This document shows, in pieces, positions 41,074-51,479 of a DNA stretch of 55,867 nucleotides; the first letter of the stretch is position 1, and each line of letters opens with the position of its first letter. The notes beneath the pieces were generated by a model that worked only from the letters and a program-made list of their open reading frames with translations, was not told the origin of the DNA and did no database searches. Both the position numbers and the translations under genes were made by a program. This DNA comes from Tritrichomonas foetus (Eukaryota > Parabasalia > Tritrichomonadida > Tritrichomonadidae): NCBI GenBank assembly GCA_001839685.1, contig MLAK01000771.1, positions 119,881-175,747 of the forward strand, given 5' to 3'.

Positions 41074-41348
41074 TGTATTTATTCATTCATAGATGGCATT
41101 TTGTTACTTGTTTGTTATATTTTTTGATTTATTGTCTGTTTTTTTATTCATGAATAAAAAGAAATATTTCATAACCTTTTTGTAGGATTATTGTATTATA
41201 TTTGAAATTGATTTTTTGATCAAATGTTTTCTTGGTTTTTGGTTTTCGAAATTGGTAAAAAAGTCATTATAATTAACAATACTGGAAAATTCTTATGTAA
41301 ATTCATACATTTATGTTATTTCTCTATTTAATAGGATTTATAATATCG

Positions 41349-41891
41349 ATTATTATCTTGTGATTGATTATTATCTTGTGATTGTTTATTATCTTGTGAT
41401 TAATTATTATCTTGTGATTAATTATTATCTTGTGATTAATTATTATCTTGTGATTAATTATTATCTTGTGATTAATTATTATCTTGTGATTAATTATTAT
41501 CTTGTGANNNNNNNNNNNNNNNNNNNNNNNNNNNNNNNNNNNNNNNNNNNNNNNNNNNNNNNNNNNNNNNNNNNNNNNNNNNNNNNNNNNNNNNNNNNNN
41601 NNNNNNNNNNNNNNNNNNNNNNNNNNNNNNNNNNNNNNNNNNNNNNNNNNNNNNNNNNNNNNNNNNNNNNNNNNNNNNNNNNNNNNNNNNNNNNNNNNNN
41701 NNNNNNNNNNNNNNNNNNNNNNNNNNNNNNNNNNNNNNNNNNNNNNNNNNNNTTATCTTGTGATTAATTATTATCTTGTGATTAATTATTATCTTGTGAT
41801 TAATTATTATCTTGTGATTAATTATTATCTTGTGATTAATTATTATCTTGTGATTAATTATTATCTTGTGATTGTTTATTATCTTGTGATT
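41349..41891 (+). repeat. 18-bp tandem repeat with a 245-base gap
   Basis: Units of attattatcttgtgatta are repeated on both sides of an N run (41508-41752). At both outer edges the unit changes to attgtttattatcttgtg. The real copy number is unknown because of the gap. The repeat lies between the convergent 3' ends of the Kelch and phosphatase genes. Confidence 0.95.
41508..41752. other. Assembly gap (245 N)
   Basis: A run of N lies inside the 18-bp tandem repeat. Its length may be an estimate. Confidence 0.98.
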
Positions 41892-41994
41892 CTCTTTAAT
41901 TTGTTTTATTTTTCTTTCCTGAATTCATCAACATGATCAATCTGTAATCAATAAAAATAAATAAGAAGTAGAATTTCTACATAACAAACGCTGT

Positions 41995-42906
41995 TTACAA
42001 GAAATAATTCGACACTCTTTCCTCAGGGATGCGACGCTGGTCGTTAGGCACTGCGTTGAATACCAAAAACTCACGCTCGTGCTTCTCGTTGATCTTCATC
42101 ACTGACGCCAGGTTCCCCGCCCTATACATGTAGTTTGGCGCTGACCAAACGGTCACCAGCTGGGTTCCACCAAAATGGTAATGATAGCCATCCATCATCA
42201 ATTGGTGGGCCCTTGCAATGAGTTCCAGGTCATTATTTTGACAAAACTCGGCTGTTGGCTTAGTCCCATAAAGGTACCCTGCTCCACGCGTATTTTTACC
42301 CCATCCAACGATATCTTCGGGGTCCGACCAAACAATGTCTGAAAGTTCGCCAGTTTGTGGAATTTCTTGTCGTCTCTCTAAAAGCGCTATTTGGTCGGCC
42401 AATTTAATATCAGGTGATAATCCGCCATGAACGCAATAGATGCTGTTACTGATGATTGCGGCCATTGGAAGCATGTCGAATACCTCGTTGCACAATTTCC
42501 AAGGTCCGGCGTGACCAAATCGTTGGACATTTTCGTCATAGAATCCATACAGAGTGTTCACTTGCCGGCATTCGTGGTTCCCTCGAAGCATGTAAAACGA
42601 GTTTGGATATTTAACTTTGTATGCAATGAGAAGAGCGAAGGTTTCGATTGAATAATAACCGCGATCGACGTAATCCCCTAGAAAAAGATATCGTGTTTCT
42701 GAAGGATCACCGCCAACTGTAAATAAGTGAAGTAGGTCGTAAAATTGGCCATGAATATCGCCGCAGATGGTGATTGGTAATTCGAGATTTAATAAAGTGC
42801 CTTCTTCAAATAAAACTTCTTGAGCCATTCGATAGATGCACATAAGTTCACGTTCGACTATTGGTTTGTGTTCTTTTAAATCACTGATAAATTTATCAAC
42901 ATCCAT
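41995..42906 (-). CDS. PP2A/PP4/PP6-type Ser/Thr phosphatase catalytic subunit
   Basis: The 303-residue protein has the full PPP metal-binding set: GDIHG (49-53), GDYVDRG (77-83), RGNHE (108-112), HGGLSPD (160-166) and ARAHQ (231-235). It ends in NYFL, like the DYFL tail that is methylated in PP2A-group enzymes, and the length is right for the group. Local similarity is divided between PP4 (GWGKNTRGAGYLYG) and PP6 (FNAVPNDQRRIP). The usual Cys residues of NYCYRCGN are replaced (NYMYRAGN, 258-265), an unusual change next to the active-site loop. ATG 42906 gives the normal family N-terminus MDVDKFISDL. Confidence 0.93.
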   Translation of the reverse strand: MDVDKFISDLKEHKPIVERELMCIYRMAQEVLFEEGTLLNLELPITICGDIHGQFYDLLHLFTVGGDPSETRYLFLGDYVDRGYYSIETFALLIAYKVKYPNSFYMLRGNHECRQVNTLYGFYDENVQRFGHAGPWKLCNEVFDMLPMAAIISNSIYCVHGGLSPDIKLADQIALLERRQEIPQTGELSDIVWSDPEDIVGWGKNTRGAGYLYGTKPTAEFCQNNDLELIARAHQLMMDGYHYHFGGTQLVTVWSAPNYMYRAGNLASVMKINEKHEREFLVFNAVPNDQRRIPEERVSNYFL

Positions 42907-43145
42907 ATCGTCGAAATAAGATTATAAAAATTGAATGGTTTATTTTTACATCTAAAGTAAGAAAAAAAGAAGAGGATTACATCATGAAATCATGATTTCT
43001 CTGTCTTTTTTGATGATGTGAAAGTCTGTTTCCTAGATAACCAAACCATCGTAAGAAAAGAAGATGAATATGAAAGAAAAAAGTATAAAAAGCAAAAAAA
43101 ATGAAATATGTGAGATATGTCATTCGAAATATTCATTTTACTTTA

Positions 43146-46100
43146 TCATTTTGTAGATTTGAGCGCATTTATAACTGCATGAGTAGAGTATTTCTCCTCA
43201 AGTTCCTTGACAAGATGCTTGTTAGACACACGAGTGGTACGTGGAATTGGGAAGGTCCACGACGGTGCCTCGAACGTCACCGCTTCGGGCAGGTCGTCGA
43301 CGACGAGGTGTGGATTCTCTATGTCGAGGTCAGGTGCTGTTGTCCTGCCTGTCTTTGGCGAGACGGCGCGTGGGATGATGACGGCTTCATCTTCGCTCGA
43401 GCTGCTGCTTGAGGATGATGATGACACGTGGAGTGAAGAAACTTCTTCAACAATAATCTTGTTGTGGAGTACTGAGACTTCCTCGCCGAGTTCTGGCTCA
43501 GGCCTCCTCTTTTGTGATGGTTTCTTTGGTGTGATTTCCTTCTTTTCGACCTTCTTGACTGGTTTCTTTTCTTCTTTCTTTGGTTCAACTTTCTTTGGAG
43601 TTTCTTTCTTGACTGGTTTTTCTTCCTTCTTGACTGGTTTTTCTTCCTTCTTTGGAGCTTCTTTCTTTTCGTCATCAGAAGATGATGAAGATTCGGAAAG
43701 TTCGACATCTCTTGTCTTGATTTCAGCTGGTTGTTCCTTCTTTGGTATGTTTTCATCGCTTGAAGAAGAAGATGATGATGATGAAAGGTGAGCAAGTGGC
43801 TCATCTGGAACGATTTCAACTTCTCTTGTTTGAACTTTTGGTTCTTTCTTCTTTTCTACTTTCTTCACTGGTTCTAACTTTTTGATTGGAGTGACTTTCT
43901 TTTCAACCTTCTTGACTGGCTCGACTTTCTTGAGTGTAGTCTTCTTTGTTGGTGATGGTTTCTTCTTTTCTGGTTTTTCTTCTTTAGGTGGTTTTTCAAT
44001 TTGGGTGACTTCAGGAAGTGGTTTGAGGACTTCATCAACTGGTTTAAGTTGTGGTGCCGGTTTAGCATTATCTTTCTTGGGTGATTCTTTCTTTTCAACC
44101 TTCTTTACTGGTTCAATCTTCTTGATTGGAGTGACTTTCTTAGGTGTTTCTTTCTTTTCAACCTTCTTAACAGGTTCGACTTTCTTTGGTTTCTTTTCTT
44201 CCTTCTTTGGTGGTTCTGGTTGTTCGGCCTCTGCCTTAATCTTCCTCTTTGGTGGCATTGGTTGTATGACCTTGAGTGGGACTGGAGGCTTGCTCTTCTT
44301 CTTTTCTTCTTCCTTCTTTACACCAATTGGGATAATTTTATCGGTAGCATCTTGTGGTGGTGGTTTGTTGATTGTGTCAACTGTGACTCCAAAGTCTTTC
44401 TTTGGAATCTTCTTTCTTTTTTCGACAGATGATGATGAAGATGATGAAGCTTCTTTATTGTCGAGTTTTCGTGGCTTTGGATTCTTTAATTTATCTGAAT
44501 CGCTTTCTTCGAGTTTAATATCTCTAGTGATGATATTTTCTTTGCTGCTCTTCTTTGATGAAGATGAAGATTGCTCGGAAATGTCATCATGGTTGTGTGG
44601 CTTCATCATATTCTTTGCTTCAATTTCACGTTGTTCTTGTTCGGAAAGCTGAATGTTTGTTAATGGGAATTCATGTTCGAGTTCTTCATTGTAGAATTCT
44701 GGGAATTCACCTTTAACACGGGCAAGCCAAGCTTCGAATGGTTTGATGAAGATAGAGTCTGGATCTTGTTCAGTTGATGACTTGTCGAGAAGTGGTCTCT
44801 TGATGTTTCTGACTGAACCAGCTCTGATGAATTCAGAAGATGATGTTTTCTTATTCCTGGAGGATCCAATGCGGAATGATCCTCTTTTGGCTGGTGGCGA
44901 GTCTTTGATTTTTTCTGCTAATTCTTTAGCGAATGCTTCATCGAGGCCAACACTAGCTCTCCTTGATTGAAGAACGTCATAAAGACCAGTTGAGATTGAA
45001 TGCAACTCTGCTTTCAAATCTGTAAGTTCGTCGCTACTGACCTTCTTGGCTTTGTAGATATTCTGCAAGTCTTTGGAAGGCCATGAGATTTTCATCTTCT
45101 TATGAAGACCTTCTGCTGTCTTGATGAGTTCGTGGATTGGATCGAATGAAGAAATTCCGGAATTTTCGAAGCTGAGATGTGTGAGCTTCTTCAATGATGG
45201 GAGTTCCTTACCCAAAAGTTTAACACCTTCTTCTTTGAAGAAGTGTCCGCTGATGTCCAAGTATCTTAAGTTTGGAAGATTCTTCAAACCAGAGACAAAT
45301 GTTGGGAAGGCATCGCCTAAGTTCTTCTTTTCATTTCCTGTGACGATAAAGTGTGTGATTCCTTTATAGTATGGGAAGAGTTCAACAAAGTGTTCAAGAA
45401 CAGATCTGTTCTGATCAGTGAAGTTCTTGTGAAGATAAAATGTGTTGAGATGTGTGTTTCTAGAAACGAAGTCGAACAAGTCATTGGAGACTGGGTTGAA
45501 TTTCCAAGAGAATTCATAAAGTTGTTCGAATGGAATAGCAGCAAAGTTTTCAAGTGCATCATCGAAATCCTCTTTACTTGCTTGAAGCTTGTCACAGAAG
45601 AAACGAAGACCGCATTCAAACTCAGTTGTAAGGATATGTTCCAACACGTTCTTAAGAACACCATTGCCAAATTTGACACGGCAAATGTCAATTCTTTGAA
45701 GCTTTTGGAAAACGCTTTCGTCTTCATCAAATGGAACTTTGGCGTCGTTTCCAGAAAGGTTGAGGAACCTGAGTTGTCGAAGTGAGCCGTTGTTTTGTTC
45801 AATTGCTCTGAAAACTTCAACAATTTCGAGATCGCAATGAGCCAAAGATAAAACGACAATATTTGGAATGATTGTCAAAACATGCTGGAGGTCGAGGTTC
45901 TTGGTTTTATCGAGGGAGAGGTAGCGTAAACTTTCAGCAACATGTGCTCCAGCAAGAATTGACATGATTCCGGATAATGGCGCGAATTTTCTGAATCGAA
46001 GAGAATTGAAAAGCTTGGCTTCGGCGAGGCCTTTGATCTTTTCAATTTCGTCTTCCGTGTAGTTGCGGCCTCCAAAGCCGAGTCCGATGAGATTTGTTGC

Positions 46101-46850
46101 GTTTTTGTTTTTGAGGGTATTGGCGAACTTGCTGTATTCTGGAGTAAGGGGCATCTTTGTGTTAACGAATGAGATGGCTGATGGTGCGTTGAAAAGGCGG
46201 GAAAGTCCTCTCCAAATAATTGTCGAATTTTGGTCATCTTCTGTTTTTGGTAGGAAAACGGATTTGGTGAAAGAGGAGCCAACGATAGCGAAAAAGAAGG
46301 CATCTGAACACTGGAGGAAGTCTTCAAGTGGCCTTGGGGCGAGCCTTGGGCTGGTTGTGAAGATGGCGGATCTGAAGGAGTTACGATATTGAATGTCGTG
46401 TGGGACGAGCCCTTGTTTGATGAGGTGCTCATCGAATCTTGTGAAGACGCCAAATGGATTGATAGAGATTTGAGGATGTGGGAATCTGTCCAAATCAAGC
46501 TTTGAAAGCTTCTGTGGTGTCGTGGTGTGCATAACGGCGTCAATAATCTTACGGGCGATAACTGGTGCTTCAGGGGAAACAAATCTGATTTTGTCTTTCT
46601 TAAACGTTAATGAAATGCGATTATTATCAATGTCAATGCGTGAAAGGTCACTCCAGTAGTGTGTCCTGGAAAGTGACGGATTCTTTGGCTTTTTAACGTA
46701 GGTGATAAAACAATTTGTGGAAATAAGAATTCTGGTGGCTTGTCCTTGTTTGTCGTGGATTTTCTTGACTTGTCCACCGTACATAACAATGCCTCCTTTC
46801 TTTTCGCAAGCGCTGGCGGCTTTATCGATACCGTCTGGATCGTAGAACAT
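43146..46850 (-). CDS. Leucine-rich-repeat protein, CARMIL-like, with long Lys/Pro/Glu tail
   Basis: The 1234-residue protein starts MFYDPDGIDKAASACEKKGG. A PH-like segment covers about residues 15-115. An extended leucine-rich-repeat solenoid covers about 240-610 (SLRYLSLDK, IVVLSLAHCDL, LRFLNLSGND, LRYLDISGHFF, LTHLSFENSGI). After it comes a disordered tail of about 550 residues made of basic KKVEPVKKVEKK-type repeats and acidic SSSSSDDE clusters. PH plus LRR plus proline/lysine tail is the order found in CARMIL actin regulators, and such proteins are known in trichomonads. I do not see the capping-protein-binding motif clearly. Open antisense frames over the tail are composition artefacts. 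Confidence 0.75.
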   Translation of the reverse strand: MFYDPDGIDKAASACEKKGGIVMYGGQVKKIHDKQGQATRILISTNCFITYVKKPKNPSLSRTHYWSDLSRIDIDNNRISLTFKKDKIRFVSPEAPVIARKIIDAVMHTTTPQKLSKLDLDRFPHPQISINPFGVFTRFDEHLIKQGLVPHDIQYRNSFRSAIFTTSPRLAPRPLEDFLQCSDAFFFAIVGSSFTKSVFLPKTEDDQNSTIIWRGLSRLFNAPSAISFVNTKMPLTPEYSKFANTLKNKNATNLIGLGFGGRNYTEDEIEKIKGLAEAKLFNSLRFRKFAPLSGIMSILAGAHVAESLRYLSLDKTKNLDLQHVLTIIPNIVVLSLAHCDLEIVEVFRAIEQNNGSLRQLRFLNLSGNDAKVPFDEDESVFQKLQRIDICRVKFGNGVLKNVLEHILTTEFECGLRFFCDKLQASKEDFDDALENFAAIPFEQLYEFSWKFNPVSNDLFDFVSRNTHLNTFYLHKNFTDQNRSVLEHFVELFPYYKGITHFIVTGNEKKNLGDAFPTFVSGLKNLPNLRYLDISGHFFKEEGVKLLGKELPSLKKLTHLSFENSGISSFDPIHELIKTAEGLHKKMKISWPSKDLQNIYKAKKVSSDELTDLKAELHSISTGLYDVLQSRRASVGLDEAFAKELAEKIKDSPPAKRGSFRIGSSRNKKTSSSEFIRAGSVRNIKRPLLDKSSTEQDPDSIFIKPFEAWLARVKGEFPEFYNEELEHEFPLTNIQLSEQEQREIEAKNMMKPHNHDDISEQSSSSSKKSSKENIITRDIKLEESDSDKLKNPKPRKLDNKEASSSSSSSVEKRKKIPKKDFGVTVDTINKPPPQDATDKIIPIGVKKEEEKKKSKPPVPLKVIQPMPPKRKIKAEAEQPEPPKKEEKKPKKVEPVKKVEKKETPKKVTPIKKIEPVKKVEKKESPKKDNAKPAPQLKPVDEVLKPLPEVTQIEKPPKEEKPEKKKPSPTKKTTLKKVEPVKKVEKKVTPIKKLEPVKKVEKKKEPKVQTREVEIVPDEPLAHLSSSSSSSSSDENIPKKEQPAEIKTRDVELSESSSSSDDEKKEAPKKEEKPVKKEEKPVKKETPKKVEPKKEEKKPVKKVEKKEITPKKPSQKRRPEPELGEEVSVLHNKIIVEEVSSLHVSSSSSSSSSSEDEAVIIPRAVSPKTGRTTAPDLDIENPHLVVDDLPEAVTFEAPSWTFPIPRTTRVSNKHLVKELEEKYSTHAVINALKSTK

Positions 46851-46864
46851 GAAAATATAAGAAA

Positions 46865-46880
46865 AATGAGGCCGTTAAAC
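46865..46880 (-). promoter_or_regulatory. Inr-like TCATT and TTAACGG motif
   Basis: On the minus strand GTTTAACGGC (forward 46871-46880) is directly followed by CTCATTTTTC. Inr TCATT is at 46865-46869, with its +1 A about 17 bases before ATG 46850. Confidence 0.45.
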
Positions 46881-47700
46881 CTATTGAAATTTCATTCGAA
46901 TTATTTGTAAAACTTTCAATTTGAGATATAAACTATTAAAAAATATTATATCTTGAATATTTTTTTCAAAATCACCATTCTGAGATTAATTCAATTGAGA
47001 TATTCTTATTGGACAAATAGCAGCTGAAAAATTGTTAAAGAATGTGACAATTATATCAAAAAATATTCTATAAATTATATATGAACATTTTCTATAAATT
47101 TCAATAGAAACATAACTTATCGTGTTGCCGATGATCGTTAATTACTTATATCACTCTCGGAATATTCAATTTCATTCAATTCTATATTCACGAATTGGAA
47201 ACCTTATTCAGTTAAACTAACTCAACTAATGTAGTTCATGACAATATTCTTTAAAGAATATAGAAAATTATCACTTCATTTTAGTGGTTTTCAATGGATT
47301 ATTTTGGTTTCATTTTCTGAAAAAGTTTGATTGTCCAGATTGATATCATTCAATATAAACCACTCTGTATTGTTCCGTACATTAATGAAAACACAGCCGC
47401 AATGATACCATGTCTATTTTGTAACAAAGTTTAACGGTAAACAGTGGGGAATATAGAATCGAATAATATTTCATCTCACTAATGAATTGTATTGTTATTT
47501 TTAGGCCACTTGTACTTTAAAAGTAGTCTAATTGTATTCTTTCATTGTAGTACTTAATGAAATTTCATTTGTTTCTGTGATAATTTGTTATCAGTCAATA
47601 ATAACTATTTTCTACATAAATATTTCCTGTGAAAGTAAGGCAATAATATAATCAAATTTCTCTACCTCACATGTTTGTCGAAAATATTCAATAATTGATA
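46881..47700. other. Intergenic region
   Basis: AT-rich. A TTTAACGGTAAAC stretch near 47430 is a near-palindromic copy of the AACGGT motif. No gene is seen. Confidence 0.5.
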
Positions 47701-47708
47701 TAATTTGA

Positions 47709-48030
47709 TTATTGTGATAATTCTGTGCATACAATAGAATTTCCTGATGATGAATCTTTGACATAATCTGGAGCACATTGATCACATTCAGAATTTCCTG
47801 GATTACCTGTTTGTGAATTATCAACTTTCGAATAAATATCACAATTTGGAATTTGGTTGTTTTGCAAAAGCCGAATACATTTCATTACATCTTAATCATT
47901 AATGATTTGAACAGTGTCAGTATGTTATGTTATGACACATTGGTTATAAGTTAAGACGACTAAATAGAAGGTGTCTTCACAATTTGGACATTGTGAAGTT
48001 CTTTGACCATCAGTTTTTAATTTCAAATTC
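47709..48030 (-). pseudogene. Remains of a Cys-rich (CxxC) surface protein gene
   Basis: Two minus-strand pieces carry spaced CxxC motifs followed by an aromatic residue, as in furin-like/EGF-like surface protein repeats. They are SQCPNCEDTFYLVVLTYNQC (stop at 47925-47927) and a 58-codon ORF with ATG 47885 and TAA at 47709. The ORF starts MKCIRLLQNNQIPNCDIY and contains ECDQCAPDYV and IVCTELSQ. Stops and an AT-rich interruption separate them. Further degenerate remains may extend to 48100. The rest of 48030-48606 has no visible gene. Confidence 0.45.
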
Positions 48031-48549
48031 AGAATTCAACTCATCATGGTATATTTGAAAAACTTTTCATGATAATAGAATTCAATTTTTATCAGGAAAA
48101 CAACGAGAATATTTTAGAGAAATGGTTTCGGAATTGATTATTGCGAAAGTTTGTTGATAATGTTGTGGAGAATGAAATACATCAACTCTCCTTAAATTTT
48201 ATTATTTGAATCAACGAACAAATCATTGTGATTCATGAAGTGTCTAATACAATATATTTTACTGAATGTTGTGAAAAACATGGTAATTTCATCAAATACA
48301 TTGAATACCATTGCTTTCAGTTTCAACATTTTGATTCTATTAGATTATTTTTTGAACATTATTAATATATATAAAATCTATAAGTGATAATCAATTCATT
48401 TTAATGTTTTTACAGGATTTTTTCAAAAAAGACTCATAGATGATACTAAATTGAATGTATGTGAAGGTTTCAAGAAGTCATTCGAAAAAAGCGAATGAGA
48501 GCAAAAGTCGATTTTTGTATAAAAGTTGAGAAAAAAAAGAAATGATATG

Positions 48550-48590
<41 letters not shown>
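48550..48590 (+). repeat. Poly(A) tract, 41 bases
   Basis: This uninterrupted A run ends 16 bases before the stop of the RRM gene in forward coordinates. In the sense of that gene it is a T41 tract just after the stop codon. Confidence 0.9.
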
Positions 48591-48592
<2 letters not shown>

Positions 48593-48606
48593 GATAAAGG
48601 AATTCA

Positions 48607-50811
48607 TTAAGCCTTCATTTTAGCTATTTCACCTTCAATCCAATTGATAAATGAACCATAATCGTTCAACAGTCCATGTGTATCTTTGATTGACATTCTA
48701 TCGACTGTGAGCGCTATTTGTTGTTTAAATTCTGGGAAGTTTAACCCCGCAAATTGCTTAATCCACTCGCGTGGTGTTATTTTTTGGTTTCCAGGTGGGA
48801 TTTGGTACTTCTGTTCGGTTTTTCCAGCAGATGGCTGTAAATCTGGTTGGGTGTATCCACCAGTTGATTCGTAGTAATTAACGAGTATACCTTTAATAAG
48901 TTGTGGTAACATATTAGATATCATTACCGATGATTGGTGCTCTCTTGTGAGAATGATGGCATGACCACTTGGTAAGCCTGTTGGTGGGTAAAGTCGTACA
49001 AAACAACTCTCAATATTAGCACCAAATTGTAAGAGTTGATTTCTTAAATTAGAGGTGCCGAAATCGAATTGTGGTAAACCTTGTACGAAAAGTAATCTAT
49101 ATGCCCAACTGCGAGGTAATGCTGTAACTTTTAAGGTATGGATGGAGCTTTCCAACACATTGCCGTTAAGAAGATCGCACTTCTTGTTTTGTTTGGACAT
49201 TTCAATATATGCAGATACTGCATCTTCAGGTTTTGTATAATAAATATATGCTGCCTTTGATTTATTGTTGTCTGAAAGGACATAAGATGATTTGATGAAG
49301 CCGAAACCCTTAACCATTGCATGAATTTCAGGTTCCTGGGCACTACTTGGAAGGTCATATATGACGAGACAGTTGTTTGGTGCACTATTTTGTTGTTCAG
49401 TGAAGGCGAAGATTGCTTCTGCAGCCTTCATTGGTGGATATAAGAATATATTTGGATATTTTGATGAGGATATTCTCTTTGCTTCGAATGCATCTTCATA
49501 AGATTCGAAGAGGACGAATCCATAGGGATTTTCATCGAAGCCTGTTGGTGCGATTGAAGAAGCAAGAACTTTCCCAAATTGTTTGAATTCCTCAGACAAT
49601 TCTGATACAGTGATTGTTGGAGGAAATTCATTAATTTGAACAAGACCAGCTTCTCGATGTTGGAGACGTTTTTCAACATAAGGCAAAATGGTTAATGGTG
49701 ATTGCGTGTTTTGAAAGACGTGATGATTGAGTTCGAATGCACTCTCTCTTGCTTCCTCAGTTTCGTACTGTACTATTACAGCACGAGTGTTATGAACATC
49801 TAATTTTATAACTTTCCCTTTGCTTTGGAAAAGTGTTAAAATGTCATTTCTGTGATCGCCGGCATCTTTAAAACCGTCGGCATAAATGGTCCTCTTTTCC
49901 AGCTGGCGGAAGGCCTCGTTGACAACATCAGTTTTTGCCTTTGAGTAGACCTGGCTGGAATTATATGGGCTTGTATTTCCATATTGATTATTAGTGTGCT
50001 GGTTGTTGAATTGAATGTTAACTGGGTTGGTACCAGCTGGATTATTTTGGGTGTTGATTTGAGTATTATTTTGAGAGTTCATCTGGCTATTTTGTTGATG
50101 CAATTTCATGAAAGCTTCACAATTTTCTTGTGAATCGAAAAATAGTAGAGCACCATCTTTGATTTTCTGGGTTGCGTAAATGTGCTCATTTATATCGGCA
50201 GATGAAAGATCTTTTGTGGTGTATAGCACGGATCGAGGCAGACTCCAATTTTCGTTATTCGGATTATTCGATTTGTAATGAAAGAAGTCTGCCTTTAGCG
50301 GATGGCCTTCAAATTGAAGCTGTGAACTGTTAATCTTGCGTAGGGCATCTGCTGCTGTTGCCCCATTTTGGAAAGTTAGAATGCAAAGATTATTTTTGGT
50401 GATACGAACTGTTTCTGGTGCGAGAAAAGAGAAAAATTCGCGTAGTGATGCATCTCGAGCGTGGGCTGGTAGGTTGCTTGGTGGTAATCCCGTGATAGCG
50501 AGAGAGGTATTCTCTCTTTCGGGATTATTATTATTTTGGTTATTGTAATAGCGGTGTGGCTGTGGCTGGTTCCAGGCTATTTTGATGTCACTTCTGCCAC
50601 CGAGAGTGAGGCCACGGGACCCTTCAAGTGCCCGCTGCGCCTCCTCGTGAGTGGAGAAGAGGATCTTCACTGATGACGATTTGTCATTTTTTTTGTGGAT
50701 TGAGATATTGGCGATTTTTCCGTATGCCTGGAACCTTTGTCTGACTTCATCTTCCTTCACGTGTATTGGTATTTCATGAATAAAAAGCGCTGTGTTAGAA
50801 TTCGAAGACAT
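48607..50811 (-). CDS. Multi-RRM RNA-binding protein
   Basis: The 734-residue protein contains several RNA-recognition motifs in tandem. RRM1 begins at the N-terminus (ALFIHEIPIHVKEDEVRQRF). RRM2 starts at SLAITGLPPSNL. A degenerate unit and an Asn/Gln-rich linker follow, then units at KRTIYADGFKDAG, LVQINEFPPTITVSELSEEF, NCLVIYDLPSSAQEPEI and LLFVQGLPQFDFG. The RNP motifs are only partly conserved, so some units may bind protein rather than RNA. The C-terminal 60 residues (REWIKQFAGLNFPEF onward) are helical and could be a small MLLE/PABC-like module, but this is uncertain. I chose ATG 50811 (MSSNSNTALF), right before RRM1; the frame is open to ATG 50913. The role is probably mRNA metabolism. 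Confidence 0.82.
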   Translation of the reverse strand: MSSNSNTALFIHEIPIHVKEDEVRQRFQAYGKIANISIHKKNDKSSSVKILFSTHEEAQRALEGSRGLTLGGRSDIKIAWNQPQPHRYYNNQNNNNPERENTSLAITGLPPSNLPAHARDASLREFFSFLAPETVRITKNNLCILTFQNGATAADALRKINSSQLQFEGHPLKADFFHYKSNNPNNENWSLPRSVLYTTKDLSSADINEHIYATQKIKDGALLFFDSQENCEAFMKLHQQNSQMNSQNNTQINTQNNPAGTNPVNIQFNNQHTNNQYGNTSPYNSSQVYSKAKTDVVNEAFRQLEKRTIYADGFKDAGDHRNDILTLFQSKGKVIKLDVHNTRAVIVQYETEEARESAFELNHHVFQNTQSPLTILPYVEKRLQHREAGLVQINEFPPTITVSELSEEFKQFGKVLASSIAPTGFDENPYGFVLFESYEDAFEAKRISSSKYPNIFLYPPMKAAEAIFAFTEQQNSAPNNCLVIYDLPSSAQEPEIHAMVKGFGFIKSSYVLSDNNKSKAAYIYYTKPEDAVSAYIEMSKQNKKCDLLNGNVLESSIHTLKVTALPRSWAYRLLFVQGLPQFDFGTSNLRNQLLQFGANIESCFVRLYPPTGLPSGHAIILTREHQSSVMISNMLPQLIKGILVNYYESTGGYTQPDLQPSAGKTEQKYQIPPGNQKITPREWIKQFAGLNFPEFKQQIALTVDRMSIKDTHGLLNDYGSFINWIEGEIAKMKA

Positions 50812-50913
50812 CTCTGGCCAAACCACAAAAAATGTCGAATTTCTATCAAATGTAATAACAAATTGTAAAGATTTGTATAATATTTGATTAAATTTTCCCT
50901 CAAATGAGAACAT

Positions 50914-51479
50914 TCCAATTCAATATTTTGAATAGACTCTTACATTTTAATGTTTTTTTCAATATTTATTAAAGAAAAATTGTTAGACCATTTTATTGAT
51001 TTCAGAGAAATGAAAGATCAATGAACTAATTTGAATCGAATTAAACAATATTATTGTGAAAACAGATAAATATTCTTCGGAAAACCAATGAATGGTTATT
51101 TTATTTATTCAAAAAAAATCAGCCAAATTGAAAAACTAAGCTTGACATCACTTATTTTATTGAAAACTTTAGATGTGTCAGTTTGTTTTTTCGACTTGAA
51201 GTGAAAAAGTGAATGATAGGAAGATTTTCACTAGTAAATGAAATCAAGAGATCTGGTTTAAAAATGGTATGTTTCATTTTTCAATTGGAATATGTCAGAA
51301 CTGCACTGAATTTGTGTAATTTGAGGTGAAAATTAAAGATCATGAAAAATCACCTTTATCGCAATAGAAATTGATTGAAAATATATTAATAATGATTTTA
51401 TATGTTATATTGTAATAATTACATATATATAATAGATATAAAGAATGACATCAATAATATTAATGAAGAAAACTGAAAA
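50914..51479. other. Intergenic region
   Basis: AT-rich. I see no gene or structured element. Confidence 0.5.

Noticed and set aside
41360..41767. ORF with YYLVIN repeats across the N gap
   Set aside because: It is a repeat that happens to be open because 18 is a multiple of three; much of it is N.
43201..44652. Long open frames antisense to the LRR protein tail
   Set aside because: They mirror Lys/Pro/Glu/Ser codon composition on the other strand and show no domain.
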